Part shown: positions 16,741-26,268 of the stretch, in pieces
How positions within the stretch are numbered: position 1 is the first letter of the stretch
Layout of the letters: each line of letters begins with the position of its first letter
From: Alphaproteobacteria bacterium
GTDB taxonomy: Bacteria > Pseudomonadota > Alphaproteobacteria > DSM-16000 > Inquilinaceae
Assembly: GCA_028281985.1 (NCBI GenBank)
Contig: JANQIU010000039.1
Location: 1 to 46,779, forward strand
Length of the DNA: 46,779 nucleotides
Direction: 5' to 3'
Notes under the pieces: model-generated
What the model was told of the DNA's origin: nothing
Seen by the model: only the letters and a program-made list of their open reading frames with translations
Database searches by the model: none
Program-made: the position numbers and the translations under genes

Positions 16741-17103
16741 CTACTTCTCGGCGTTGGGCACGGCCCCTTCGTCGTCTTCCATCCCGCCCGGTACGCGATC
16801 GGCGATGCGGAACGACATCAACTCCGTCTGCATGCGGCCGATATGCAGATCGATCATCCGCTCCGCATAGGCGGCCAACTCGTCGATCACCTCCAGAACC
16901 TGATCGCCGCCCGACAGCCGCCGCAACCGCTCGCCGAAATCGGCCAGCTTGGCGACCATTTCCTCGTTGCCATCGAATTCCGCCGGATCGAGATAGTCGA
17001 GGGCATCATCTATTCCCTCGATATCGCGAATCGCCAGGTGCTGGATCGCCCGCATCAGGCGACGCACCAGCTCGGCATACATGTACAGCGTTCCCGACTC
17101 CAC
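16741..17103 (-). CDS. Hypothetical helical protein
   Basis: 120 residues from a GTG at 17103; the ATG at 17082 (113 residues) has a better-placed GGGA and may be the true start. The protein is soluble, acidic and almost wholly helical: LVRRLMRAIQHLAIRDIEG, then DFGERLRRLSG and ELAAYAERMIDLHIGRMQTE. It ends in an acidic tail (MEDDEGAVPNAEK). I do not recognise the family and see no motif. Helix amphipathicity suggests a bundle or a partner-binding protein. It converges with the PAS kinase and stands back-to-back with the GAF kinase, separated by 255 non-coding bases that turn AT-rich toward the GAF kinase. Confidence 0.58.
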   Translation of the reverse strand: MESGTLYMYAELVRRLMRAIQHLAIRDIEGIDDALDYLDPAEFDGNEEMVAKLADFGERLRRLSGGDQVLEVIDELAAYAERMIDLHIGRMQTELMSFRIADRVPGGMEDDEGAVPNAEK

Positions 17104-17358
17104 GCACCCTCCGGACCCGTCTGCGAACAGATGTTTCCGACACTAGATCAACACCGCCACAGATGGAATGATCCGGGGGTCGACAATAGCGATGCCAGCC
17201 AGCCCAGGACCGGTACCCACCCATGGCGGCCCCCGGGCCGTCTCCGCATCGTGAGCACCCACGCCGCATAGCCAAACGGATAATCATTCGCTAACCAAAC
17301 ACCGTGATAACCCAAACGCGATTGGATAAAATTCAACTCTCTTACAAGGCGAATCCCC

Positions 17359-18609
17359 TTGGCCGATGAAACGCCAGTTTCCTTCAGCGAAGCCCAGCGT
17401 CTGGACGTCCTGCACTCTTTCGCCGTGCTGGATACCGCACCGGATCCGGAAATGGACGACCTTACGCGCCTGGTCGCGCGCCATTTCGACGTCCCGATCG
17501 TCCTGGTCACGCTGATCGACGAGACGCGGCAGTGGTTCAAGTCCCGTGTCGGTCTGGAGACCGAGGAAACACCGCGCGCCCTGGCGTTCTGCGCCCATGC
17601 GATCATCGGCACGCGCCCGCTGGTCGTGCTCGACGCGCGCGAAGATCCCCGGTTCGCCGGAAACCCGGTGGTCACGGATCATCCGCATGTCCGTTTTTAT
17701 GCCGGCGCGCCGCTGATCACGACCGAGGGCTTCAAACTGGGCACGCTCTGCCTGGTTGACCTCAAGCCGTGGACGGCGTTCTCCGAGGACCTGCAGAAGG
17801 ACCTGGTGACTTTTGCCGGGATCGCTCTGCGCCGGCTCGAGGCGTTGCGGCCGGACGACATCCGACGCGGACTTGAGCTGGAGCGACAGGCCGCCCAGCG
17901 CGCCGTGGAGGAGACCGTCGCCCATCTGGCCCACGAGATCCGCAACCCGCTGGCGACGATGATCGGCCATGCGGAGATCATAGAACAACAGGTCCTGGGT
18001 CCGAGTGCCGTCGATCGATACCGTGAAAGCGCCCGCCAGATCATCGATACCGGCCGCTATCTCGTCGATCTAGCCCGACGGTCTCTGGAGTTCGCCCGCC
18101 TGCGCTCTGGCGAGGTCGGCATGACCGAAGCCTGGGTCACGCTCGGCGACATCGACCAGGCGGTCCGCCAACTCCTGACGCACCACACCGCGGGACAGAC
18201 GCCGGCGGTGGCATCATCCCTCGGCGACACCGACGTGGAGCTGTTTGTGGACAGGCTCCACATGATCCAGATCCTGACCAACCTGCTGTCGAACGCGGTC
18301 AAGTACACACCGGCCGGCGGAAAGGTCGACATTCGGGCGGCACGCCAGAATGACGGCGCCCTGACGATCGCGATCGCCGACACCGGTATGGGCATGACCG
18401 CCGAAGAGGTGGAACGGGCGCTGCGGCCCTTCGGCAGGGTTCACCATGGCGTCCGGCACGCCGAAGAGGGGTTCGGCCTGGGACTGCCGCTGGCAAAGCG
18501 GCTGATCGAACTGCAGGGCGGCCGGTTGACCATAGACAGCGCCAAGGGCCGCGGCACAACCGTGTCGGTTCGGGTGCCCAGCTACCGGGTGCGCGGGGGC
18601 GCCGGCTAA
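17359..18609 (+). CDS. GAF-domain sensor histidine kinase
   Basis: 416 residues from a TTG at 17359. An N-terminal GAF domain (about 22-160) has the common bacterial pattern LHSFAVLDTAPDPEMDDLTRL, FKSRVGL, FCAHAI and FYAGAPLIT, and is often flavin- or chromophore-free in such kinases. A short coiled coil leads to HisKA with His192 in HLAHEIRNPLA, then the ATPase domain with NLLSNAVKY, DTGMGM and GFGLGLPL. The H-box is of the HEIRNP type, unlike the HELRTP type in the other kinases here. The protein is cytoplasmic. No cognate regulator is nearby. It converges with an FAD oxidoreductase gene. Confidence 0.9.
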   Translation: MADETPVSFSEAQRLDVLHSFAVLDTAPDPEMDDLTRLVARHFDVPIVLVTLIDETRQWFKSRVGLETEETPRALAFCAHAIIGTRPLVVLDAREDPRFAGNPVVTDHPHVRFYAGAPLITTEGFKLGTLCLVDLKPWTAFSEDLQKDLVTFAGIALRRLEALRPDDIRRGLELERQAAQRAVEETVAHLAHEIRNPLATMIGHAEIIEQQVLGPSAVDRYRESARQIIDTGRYLVDLARRSLEFARLRSGEVGMTEAWVTLGDIDQAVRQLLTHHTAGQTPAVASSLGDTDVELFVDRLHMIQILTNLLSNAVKYTPAGGKVDIRAARQNDGALTIAIADTGMGMTAEEVERALRPFGRVHHGVRHAEEGFGLGLPLAKRLIELQGGRLTIDSAKGRGTTVSVRVPSYRVRGGAG

Positions 18610-18649
18610 GCCATCGGGCGGGCGGGGGTCCGGCGATCCGGATCCGAGA

Positions 18650-20017
18650 TCAGCTTTCCCACCACGCCCGCATCTTGCCGGGATTCAGCAAACCATGCGG
18701 ATCCGACTGGCGCTTGAAGGCAAGCTGGACGGCATCGATCTCCTTCATGCCCCCATCCTCCAGGATGTAGGTGTGCGGATTGAAGATCGGGCATCCCTGG
18801 GCTTCGTGATAGTCCATGATCTCCTGCAGGCGCTCCGGCGTCGTGTAGCGGACGAGCTGGAGCCCGAAACAGGCGACCTCACCGTTCAGCCGGACGAACT
18901 CCACATGCATCGGCACCTCGTCGCCGAAGTGGTCCGCCATCTGCAGGACCGTCTCCACATGCCGGCCGGGTGAAAACACCGTCTGGAGGTAGGTGATCGA
19001 CTTATCGACCTTCAGGGCCTGCAGCGTCGTGTGGTTCCAGGTGAACTCGTAGAGCGGCGTCACGTGAGCCAGTTCGTCACCGCGTTTGCAGTAGCACACG
19101 CCGCCCGCATGGTCGGCGACTAGTTGTTCGAAGGGTTCCAGCCCGTTTTCGGCCACCATGCACAAGGCGACGCTGCGCCCGCCCGGAATGACGTCCTTCA
19201 GGGAACGAAAGAACTGCTGCGGCACCGGCGCGGCGATGACGGTCACCAGCTTCTTGGCGATCGGATCGGCAACACACAGCGCCTGGGCAAACCGCATCGC
19301 CGAAGCCAGGTCGGGAAAGTGGGCAATCACGTCCGCCCAGGGCTGAACCGGCGCCATCGGCAACTCAACCCGGGTGATGATCCCGTTGCAGCCATAGGCG
19401 TGGGTCGCCTTCAGGACGTCGTCGCCGCGCAGATCCAAAACCCGGGGCTGATCCTCCAGAGTAACAACGCGCAGGCCCAGAACGTTGCCCCGGTCGCGCA
19501 GGAGGCCGTAGTTGATCGCCCCGACACCGGTCGATCCGCCGGCCACGAAGCCGCCGATGGTCGCCGTGCGGCGGGTCGAAGGGTGAAAGCGCATCTCCCA
19601 GCCCTGCGGCTGGGTCTCGGCCTCAAGATCCGCCAGCTTCTTGCCGGCTTCCACCGACAGCACCCCGCCATCCAGCGACAAGATCCGGTCGAGGCCGGTC
19701 ATTTCCAGGATCACGCCGCCTTCCAGCGGCATCGCCTGGCCGTAATTGCCGGTGCCGGCACCGCGCACGGTCAGCGGAACGCCCCAAGCCACACACAGCC
19801 TGGCCACTTCGAGCACGTCGTCTTCGCTGCGGGGTGTGACGACGATATCGCCGAACTTGCCCTTGAGCTGGTGTTTCAGGATCGGGCTGTACCAGTAGAA
19901 GTCGCGGCTCTTCTGCTTGACCAGCGGTGGATCCAGGCTGTGCGGAATGGGGCCCAGCGCGGCCGCGAAGGCTGGCCAATCCACCGACGGGCTCCCGGCG
20001 ACGGCTGCGGTCGGCAT
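18650..20017 (-). CDS. FAD-binding oxidoreductase (GlcD-like, FAD_binding_4)
   Basis: 455 residues from the ATG at 20017, which has GAGGA ten bases upstream; the frame is open to 20062. The N-terminal half is a PCMH-type FAD domain: VTPRSEDDVLEVARLC, the pyrophosphate loop LTVRGAGTGNYGQAMPLEGG and the glycine-rich stretch TATIGGFVAGGSTGVGAINYG. The C-terminal half is the substrate cap, with no iron-sulfur cysteine motif. Enzymes of this fold oxidise hydroxy acids or sugars, and the electron acceptor is not predictable. A closing HGLLNPGKM is typical of the lactate/glycolate oxidase group. The substrate cannot be named, and no partner subunit (GlcE or GlcF) is adjacent. Confidence 0.85.
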   Translation of the reverse strand: MPTAAVAGSPSVDWPAFAAALGPIPHSLDPPLVKQKSRDFYWYSPILKHQLKGKFGDIVVTPRSEDDVLEVARLCVAWGVPLTVRGAGTGNYGQAMPLEGGVILEMTGLDRILSLDGGVLSVEAGKKLADLEAETQPQGWEMRFHPSTRRTATIGGFVAGGSTGVGAINYGLLRDRGNVLGLRVVTLEDQPRVLDLRGDDVLKATHAYGCNGIITRVELPMAPVQPWADVIAHFPDLASAMRFAQALCVADPIAKKLVTVIAAPVPQQFFRSLKDVIPGGRSVALCMVAENGLEPFEQLVADHAGGVCYCKRGDELAHVTPLYEFTWNHTTLQALKVDKSITYLQTVFSPGRHVETVLQMADHFGDEVPMHVEFVRLNGEVACFGLQLVRYTTPERLQEIMDYHEAQGCPIFNPHTYILEDGGMKEIDAVQLAFKRQSDPHGLLNPGKMRAWWES

Positions 20018-20188
20018 GCTCGTGATCCTCCAGGTTCGGTCCTGAAGACCCGTCAGCCGCAATCGCTGTGCCAGCGGTTACGCCGCCTTGCCGCGGCCTT
20101 TTCGTCGTCTCCAGCAGACCGGACCGACTGAAACTTGGGCAGCCGCCTGTGAAACCGGCAACGCGGCCTTCAAAACCGCGCGAACGGG

Positions 20189-20716
20189 CTAGCCGTCCGC
20201 GCCGCCCTGGGCCAAGCGCGCGATGTCCGGCCCGGTCAATCGGAAGTAGATCTTTTCCTCGACGCGACGGGCGGACAACCGATCATAGAAGGCGACGGCA
20301 CGGCGGTTGTCCTTCTCCGCCGTCCAGTCGAACCGGCAGCAGCCCCATTCGACCGCCAGGGCGGCCGCAGCGGCCATGATCTTGCCACCGACCCCGCCGC
20401 CCCGGGCGTTCTCCAACACGAACAGGTCTTTCATGAAGAAGGCACCGTCCTGGTTCGGCGCGGGATACAACACGGAGAACGTGATGTAGGCGACGGGTGC
20501 GTCGCCGGCGAAGCCCAGCAGCATCCGACAGGTCGACGCTTCGCCGAGGATCGCGCTGGCGCCGCGCCGCGCCGCGTCCACCGCACCGTCCTGTTCGCCC
20601 CAATAGTGCCGGTCGGTGGCCAAGAGCAGGTCGGCGACGATCTCCGCATCACCCTCGCCGGCGATCCGGGTTGTCCAAGGCAAGCCGTTACCGGCCCGGT
20701 TTTCCGGCGTTTTCAA
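20189..20716 (-). CDS. GNAT family N-acetyltransferase
   Basis: About 175 residues from a TTG at 20716, preceded by GGAAGG with good spacing; the open frame runs upstream to 20881 but that part is not domain-like. The acetyl-CoA fold is clear: TTRIAGEGDAEIVADLLL (strand 1 and helix 1), YITFSVLYP (strand 4), MKDLFVLENARGGGVGGKIM (strand 4 to the pantetheine loop RGGGVGGK) and NRRAVAFYDRLSARRVEE (helix 4). It transfers acetyl groups to an amine, but the acceptor is unknown. A polyamine or amino acid cannot be excluded. It faces away from the sugar-binding lipoprotein gene, sharing a roughly 300-base promoter region. Confidence 0.82.
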   Translation of the reverse strand: MKTPENRAGNGLPWTTRIAGEGDAEIVADLLLATDRHYWGEQDGAVDAARRGASAILGEASTCRMLLGFAGDAPVAYITFSVLYPAPNQDGAFFMKDLFVLENARGGGVGGKIMAAAAALAVEWGCCRFDWTAEKDNRRAVAFYDRLSARRVEEKIYFRLTGPDIARLAQGGADG

Positions 20717-20935
20717 CAAACGGTCCTTCCGATTGCGGTCGTTGGAGCAGGATCCACAGGTTAGGCGGAAACAGACCTGTTGCCACGCAACCAGACCGCG
20801 CTGTCGCCCGACGCGATCGCCGGACGACGGGGGGGGATCGACAGAACGCATCCGCCGAAGGCGGTCACTGTGTCGCATCATGGCGAGTTAGCGCCACACT
20901 GAGCAATATTCATGCTTACTGATGCGTCGATAATG

Positions 20936-20964
20936 TTGTGCGGTTTATCAGCCAAGCCTAATCA
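20936..20964 (+). promoter_or_regulatory. Sigma-70-like promoter for the sugar-binding lipoprotein and sensor kinase pair
   Basis: TTGTGC (20936-20941) and TAATCA (20959-20964) are 17 bases apart in an AT-richer stretch, pointing toward the lipoprotein gene. Predicted transcription would begin near 20971. Confidence 0.35.
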
Positions 20965-21023
20965 ATTGGGAACCAAATGCCCTTATGGTAGCCGCCGGTT
21001 CGACGGCAAGATGTATTAAGGCG

Positions 21024-22124
21024 ATGGTCATACCAAGGCAGAGTTGTAGAGTTGGGTGGCGGTTTCCCCCCAGAGCGGTCGGCTGCCGGTCGCTTCTGGT
21101 GTTTCTGTTTCTGATGGGCGGGTGTGACAATTCGACACCGCCGGAGCCGGAGTCCCTGTCGGAGGCTACTTCAGGGACCGTGCCGAGGGCTGCCCCGGTG
21201 CCGGCGACCGCGCCCGAAGCGACCTCAGGGTCCAATGGCGCGCCAGTCGCAGCCGATCCCTGGCGGGTCGCCCTGGTGATGAAGACGATGACCAACCCCT
21301 TCTTCGCCGAAATGGAGCGGGGCGCCCGGGAGGCGGAAGCGGCGTTGGGGGTAGACCTGCTGGTCAGAACGGCGGCGCAGGAAACCTCCATCGAACAGCA
21401 GGTGGCCATCGTCGACGACCTGATCCAATCCGATGTGGATGCCATCGTGATCGCACCGGGCGATTCCACACGGCTGATCCCCGTCCTGGCCCAGGCGCAG
21501 GAGGCTGGGATCCACGTCGTCAACATCGACAACCGGCTGGACCCGGACTTCACTGAGTCTTTCGGCCTGTCCGACGTGCCGTTCATCAGCGTCGATAACG
21601 AGCAGGCGGCGTTCCTGTCCGCCCAGCACCTCGCCGAACTGGCCGAGGGACCGGCCCAGGTTGCCATCATCGAAGGCATCCGCGACGCGGACAACGCCCA
21701 GGCCCGCCTGCGCGGCGCGCTGCGGGCTTTCGACGCGCGTCCGGACATCACCCTGGTTGCCCAGGAGACCGCCAACTGGCGCATCGACGAAGGCTATGAC
21801 GTCGCTCGCGATCTGTTCACCGCGGACCCGGAGATCACCCTCCTGTTCGCGGCCAATGACATGATGGCGCTGGGCGCCATCGAGTTTCTCAAGGAGACCG
21901 GCCGGATCGACGAGGTCGACGTTGCCGGGTACGACGCCATCGAAGATGCGATCCCGGCGCTGCGCGAAGGGGCGCTCGACGTCACCATCGATCAGCAGGC
22001 AGCCCGCCAGGGATATCTCGGCGTCGAGTACGCGGTGCGGCTGCTGACCGGAGACACGCCACCGGCGGAAACCATGATCGATGTGCTTGTCGTCGACCGC
22101 CACAGCCTGTCGGCGCCCCCCTGA
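21024..22124 (+). CDS. Periplasmic sugar-binding-like lipoprotein (LacI-type PBP fold)
   Basis: About 366 residues from the ATG at 21024; an ATG at 20985 is also possible, and neither has an ideal ribosome site. The signal sequence ends in lipobox LMGGC. A Pro/Ala/Ser linker of about 45 residues then leads to a Peripla_BP_4 domain: WRVALVMKTMTNPFFAEMERG, DAIVIAPGDSTRLIPVL, HVVNIDNRLD, FAANDMMALGAIEFL and VAGYDAIEDAI. The family binds sugars or autoinducer-like ligands. There is no ABC transporter next to it. Instead a Cache-HAMP-PAS kinase gene follows after only 14 bases, so it is more likely a ligand-sensing partner of that kinase, as LuxP is for LuxQ, than a transport protein. Confidence 0.85.
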   Translation: MVIPRQSCRVGWRFPPRAVGCRSLLVFLFLMGGCDNSTPPEPESLSEATSGTVPRAAPVPATAPEATSGSNGAPVAADPWRVALVMKTMTNPFFAEMERGAREAEAALGVDLLVRTAAQETSIEQQVAIVDDLIQSDVDAIVIAPGDSTRLIPVLAQAQEAGIHVVNIDNRLDPDFTESFGLSDVPFISVDNEQAAFLSAQHLAELAEGPAQVAIIEGIRDADNAQARLRGALRAFDARPDITLVAQETANWRIDEGYDVARDLFTADPEITLLFAANDMMALGAIEFLKETGRIDEVDVAGYDAIEDAIPALREGALDVTIDQQAARQGYLGVEYAVRLLTGDTPPAETMIDVLVVDRHSLSAPP

Positions 22125-22138
22125 GCGATCTGACGGCC

Positions 22139-24526
22139 ATGCGCAGATCCATCCGACAACATCCCGTCAATCGCCGCGGCCTTCTGCGGACTGGAAACCG
22201 GCGACGCTTCACTATCGGACAGCGGTTCGTCGTCTACCTGCTGTTGCTCAGCGTCCTGCCGCTGCTGTTCCTGGGGGGCGTTTCCTTCTTCTCATCCCGA
22301 TCGACGGTCCAGAGCCTGTCCGACCGGTATGTCCAGGAACTGCTGATCGGCCGCCGCGACCTGTTGCAGAACCTGCTGGAGCAGGTCGAAGACCTTGTCA
22401 CCAGCATCAGCAGCGCCCAACAGATCGTTGATGCCACCCGCCAGCTCCCGGCCGAGGACAATGTCTACCGACGTCTCGCCACCGAGGCCGAGGTCGGGTC
22501 CATCCTGAACCGCAACCTCAGCATCGACGGCCTCGTATCGATCGATCTGGTGACGGTCAGCGGACATCATTTCCATGTGGGCGGCACTTTGGACTTTACG
22601 CCGGTCGGCGCCGACCGCGCCAACCGGCTGGTCGCGACCCTGGCCGACCAGCGGCCATCGGTATCCTGGATGGGGATTGTCGACAGCCTGAACGATCAGT
22701 TGCCCCGCGAACAGGTGGTAGCCGCCGGCAAGGTCATCTGGGAGATCGACCGCGAGACGGTAACCCGCTACCCGCTTGCCGCCGTCGTCGCCAGCCTGAG
22801 CCCGGATCACCTGTATGAAATGCTGGGCATGGCCGACCGCGCCGATGCCGGGACGCTGATGGTGGTCGACGCCAACCAGCACCTTGTGGTCCACCCCGAC
22901 CGGTCGCGCATCGGTTCGGCGGTTTCGCAGCCGATCCTCCACGTCCTGGGCGACCCGGGGGAGGCCGTCATCGTCGACTTGGCCGGCGCCGAGACAGCGG
23001 TGTGGTCCGTGCCCGTGGCGGTATCCGGATGGCACATTCTACTGGCGATCCCGACGGCCAATCTGAACGTCGATGTCGGCGTCATCGGGTTGGCGACCCT
23101 GACAGCGCTGATCATCTGTCTCGCCATGGTTGCCGTCGTCGGCGTGGTCCTGTCGCGCCGGATCGTGCGCCCCATCCGCGAGATCACCCAGCGGTTCCGG
23201 GCCTACCAGGAAAACCCCGAGCGTAAGCGGGCCATGGGGCCGATCAACGTCCGGGCCAAGGACGAGATCGGCGACCTGGCGAACGGCTTCAATGCGTTCA
23301 TGGCCGCGGTGGAAGATTTCCATGCCTCGCAGGAGGCGCTGCGCATCAGCGAGGAACGATACAGCCTGGCCATTGCCGGGGCGAATGACGGGCTCTGGGA
23401 CTGGGATTTGCGGAAGAACACGCTGTACCTTTCGCCGCGCTGGTACGCCATGGTCGGCTTGCCGCCGGAGTCCACACAGGTCCCCCCATCGACCTGGGTG
23501 GACCGTGTCCATCCTGACGATCGAACCGACCTGCAGGCCCGCCTGCGCGATCATGTCGCCGGCACGACACCGCATCTGGAGAGCGAGCACCGCATCCGGC
23601 ATGAAGACGGCGGTTGGATCTGGCTTCTGGCCCGCGGCCAGAGCGTCCGCGCGCCGGACGGGGCGCCGCAACGCATGGCGGGCTCCTGCACCGATGTGAC
23701 CGCCATGAAGGCGGCGGAAGAAATGTTGCGGCTAGCTAAGAAGAAGGCCGAGGACGCCAACCGCGCCAAATCCGAGTTCCTGGCCATGATGAGCCACGAG
23801 CTGCGCACACCGCTGAATGCCATCATCGGATTCTCGGAGGTCATGCAGCAGGAGATGTTCGGCAAGATCGGCAGCCCGCACTATGCGGGCTATGCCCGTG
23901 ACATCGGCGAGAGCGGGCGCCGGCTGCTGGGCATCATCAACACCATTCTGGATCTGTCGAAGATCGAGTCCGGGAAGGTGGAGCTGCAGGAAGAGGTGTT
24001 CGAAATCGCCAGCCAAGTCAGGGGACCGCTGGAGATGCTGGCGGAAAGGGCCAAGGCGGCCGAGGTTCGGCTTGTCAGTGAGATCGGCACCGATCTGCCG
24101 TTCGTGCGCGGCGACGCCCGGCTTATCGAGCAGGCCCTGACAAACCTGGCATCCAATGCCCTCAAGGCGAGCCACCGCGGCGGCGAAATCCGGCTGACGG
24201 CGGCGATCCTGGAGGATGACGGTCTGTCCGTCAGCGTCCACGATCAGGGCATTGGCATGAGCGACGAAGACCTGGAGACGGCGCTGGCCCCCTTTGCGCA
24301 GGTCAGCAACGGCTACTGCCGCAGCCACGAGGGAACCGGACTGGGGCTACCGCTCACCCGACGGATCATGGAAAGGCACGGGGGTGCCCTGACCATCCGC
24401 AGCGCCGTTGGCGTCGGCACGACGGCCAGTCTGAGCTTCCCGCCCCACCGCGTCATCCACGGCAACGTGCGGGCCCTGGCAGTCAGCCCGGACGAGGACG
24501 ACAAGGAATTGCCGATCGCGATTTAA
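22139..24526 (+). CDS. Cache-HAMP-PAS sensor histidine kinase
   Basis: 795 residues. The order is: TM1 (about 28-52), a periplasmic dCache-like sensor (about 55-300, with a VVDANQHLVVHPDRSRIG motif), TM2 (about 313-337), HAMP (about 338-392), PAS_3 (about 402-525: AGANDGLWDWDL, RVHPDD, RHEDGGWIWLLARG), HisKA with His553 in MMSHELRTPLN, and an ATPase domain with NLASNALKA, DQGIGMS and GTGLGLPL. The N-box Asn is kept. The gene starts 14 bases after a periplasmic sugar-binding lipoprotein gene, so the two probably act as receptor and kinase. No receiver domain is attached and no response regulator gene follows. Confidence 0.93.
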   Translation: MRRSIRQHPVNRRGLLRTGNRRRFTIGQRFVVYLLLLSVLPLLFLGGVSFFSSRSTVQSLSDRYVQELLIGRRDLLQNLLEQVEDLVTSISSAQQIVDATRQLPAEDNVYRRLATEAEVGSILNRNLSIDGLVSIDLVTVSGHHFHVGGTLDFTPVGADRANRLVATLADQRPSVSWMGIVDSLNDQLPREQVVAAGKVIWEIDRETVTRYPLAAVVASLSPDHLYEMLGMADRADAGTLMVVDANQHLVVHPDRSRIGSAVSQPILHVLGDPGEAVIVDLAGAETAVWSVPVAVSGWHILLAIPTANLNVDVGVIGLATLTALIICLAMVAVVGVVLSRRIVRPIREITQRFRAYQENPERKRAMGPINVRAKDEIGDLANGFNAFMAAVEDFHASQEALRISEERYSLAIAGANDGLWDWDLRKNTLYLSPRWYAMVGLPPESTQVPPSTWVDRVHPDDRTDLQARLRDHVAGTTPHLESEHRIRHEDGGWIWLLARGQSVRAPDGAPQRMAGSCTDVTAMKAAEEMLRLAKKKAEDANRAKSEFLAMMSHELRTPLNAIIGFSEVMQQEMFGKIGSPHYAGYARDIGESGRRLLGIINTILDLSKIESGKVELQEEVFEIASQVRGPLEMLAERAKAAEVRLVSEIGTDLPFVRGDARLIEQALTNLASNALKASHRGGEIRLTAAILEDDGLSVSVHDQGIGMSDEDLETALAPFAQVSNGYCRSHEGTGLGLPLTRRIMERHGGALTIRSAVGVGTTASLSFPPHRVIHGNVRALAVSPDEDDKELPIAI

Positions 24527-24818
24527 GAGCTTTCCTGCCCCTGGCACGTCCGGCAAGTCATCCGAGCAACAAAGTCGCACAGCGACAGCATGATCGTGTC
24601 GATTAGTTGATCGAGGGCGCCTCGACACTGTATTTCGTGGGCTTGTCAGTTGCTTCCCACCATATAAGCCGGTTGATCTCAACGCGATATGAAACCAAAA
24701 CGCGAACCCGACGATACGCCGGCATAATAGAATTTTCTCGGGTTCACCGTTAAATTTTCGAGCATCGACAACACTTGGCCGAGAGGCCAATCAGCCTTAA
24801 GTCGATCCGCGGTGCACT

Positions 24819-25946
24819 ATGGTCTCAATTGATCGAGGTGATTCTAACTTAGGTCAGTCCAGTAGAGATGTGCGCGCAAGTGGACGGCTTTATTTCAGTA
24901 TCTTGTTGATTCTGACGATTCTGGGCACCTTGTACTGGACGTATGAGCGTCAAATCCTAAGCTGGTGGCTCGAAATCGGACAAAGAGGCGCGGAGATAAC
25001 CGCCGCCATTCTTCTGCCGGCCGTCCTCGTATTGTTCGTTCTTCTTGTGCAGGAGCGGCGCCGGCGTGAACGCGAACGCCAGCGGCGGGTCACGGCCGAA
25101 ATGCGCCTAAGGCGGGCAATCGATGCCATGCACACCGCAGATGAGGTCCGGTCGGCCTTTCTGGCAAGCGTAAGTCACGAATTCCGAACGCCGCTCAATG
25201 CGATCATCGGGTTCACCGAACTCATGCATACCGAAACCTTCGGCAAGATAACGCCCCTGAAATACGGCGGCTATGTCCAGCATGTGAGCAAGAGCGCCCA
25301 GAAGCTGCTGAGCTTGGTCGAGAACATTCTGGATGTATCGGAATGCGAGTCCGGGGGGTACCAGATCAGGCAGGAGGCGGTACCGCTGGACGGCCTGATC
25401 AGGCTCGCCCAGCGGGATCTGCAGGCGGAAGCAGACGCCAAGAAAATCCGCATCAAGACGGACACTCCCAGTGGCATGTTCCTCTGCGCCGACCGCAGCG
25501 CCGCCCGCCGGATCGTCGGCAACCTGCTGAGCAACGCCGTGAAGTTCAACCGGGTCGGCGGCGTGGTCGAGGTGGCGGCCTGGGAAGACGACGACGGTGC
25601 CGCCCACATCACGGTCCGCGACACCGGATGCGGCATCGAACGGCGGCATGTGGCGCAATCGCTTAAGCCTTTCGCTCAGAACTCGCCTCTGCTGGCCAGA
25701 TCCGTCGAAGGAACCGGACTGGGGCTGACGATCGTCAAGCACCTGGTCGAGTTGCACGGCGGAAGCGTTCATCTGTCCAGCACCGTCAATGTCGGTACCG
25801 CCGTGACCATCCGCCTTCCGGGTGCCCGTTTCGCGCCGGAACGCGACCAACGGCCAGGACAAGAGGGCAGCGGTGCCTGGGATCAGGAGCGCGATGGGGA
25901 CGCCCCCCCGTATGGGCGCGCCTGTGTTCGGGACGCGCGCCTCTAA
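24819..25946 (+). CDS. Two-TM sensor histidine kinase with minimal sensor
   Basis: 375 residues. Two membrane helices (about 23-42 and 57-78) are separated by only some 15 residues, so there is no real periplasmic sensor. The signal may come from the membrane itself or from a partner protein. A basic coiled coil (QERRRRERERQRR) leads to HisKA with His120 in SVSHEFRTPLN. The ATPase domain has NLLSNAVKF, DTGCGIE and GTGLGLTIV. The C-terminal 45 residues (Gly/Asp/Arg-rich) are not conserved in kinases. It lies 292 bases after the Cache kinase. That gap is AT-richer and holds a 6-bp hairpin (24775-24790) 28 bases before the ATG. No response regulator is near. Confidence 0.9.
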   Translation: MVSIDRGDSNLGQSSRDVRASGRLYFSILLILTILGTLYWTYERQILSWWLEIGQRGAEITAAILLPAVLVLFVLLVQERRRRERERQRRVTAEMRLRRAIDAMHTADEVRSAFLASVSHEFRTPLNAIIGFTELMHTETFGKITPLKYGGYVQHVSKSAQKLLSLVENILDVSECESGGYQIRQEAVPLDGLIRLAQRDLQAEADAKKIRIKTDTPSGMFLCADRSAARRIVGNLLSNAVKFNRVGGVVEVAAWEDDDGAAHITVRDTGCGIERRHVAQSLKPFAQNSPLLARSVEGTGLGLTIVKHLVELHGGSVHLSSTVNVGTAVTIRLPGARFAPERDQRPGQEGSGAWDQERDGDAPPYGRACVRDARL

Positions 25947-26268
25947 CCCCGCTAGCCGGCCTAAAAAGCTGTCTATGCGACTTTTTGAACAACTTAACGA
26001 CCCACCATCTCACACACAAAATTAGTATTATAAAACATCTCATCAACTTTCAATCCCAGAAGAATCCTGCGCCATGTAAGGCTTGCAGAATACGAAAGCA
26101 TACAGCAAGTGAAACACAAAATCCAAATAACTCTTCCGAACACTAATATGAGCTTTCACTACTTTTACTAATTCTTCACACATAAAATCTCTAATTAGAT
26201 GAGAGAAAAATCAAAAACAGGCCGCCAAGCTGTGCTCACAGGTCGCCGCGATTGCCAGGAGTTTGTAG
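25947..26268. other. AT-rich intergenic island upstream of the globin-coupled chemoreceptor
   Basis: These 322 bases are strikingly AT-rich against a GC-rich background, especially 25970-26220. There are many short A and T tracts and no gene on either strand. It contains no obvious hairpin terminator. The composition suits a long promoter or leader with curved DNA and binding sites for nucleoid proteins, or a remnant of DNA of other origin. AGGAG at the far end is the ribosome site of the chemoreceptor. Confidence 0.6.
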
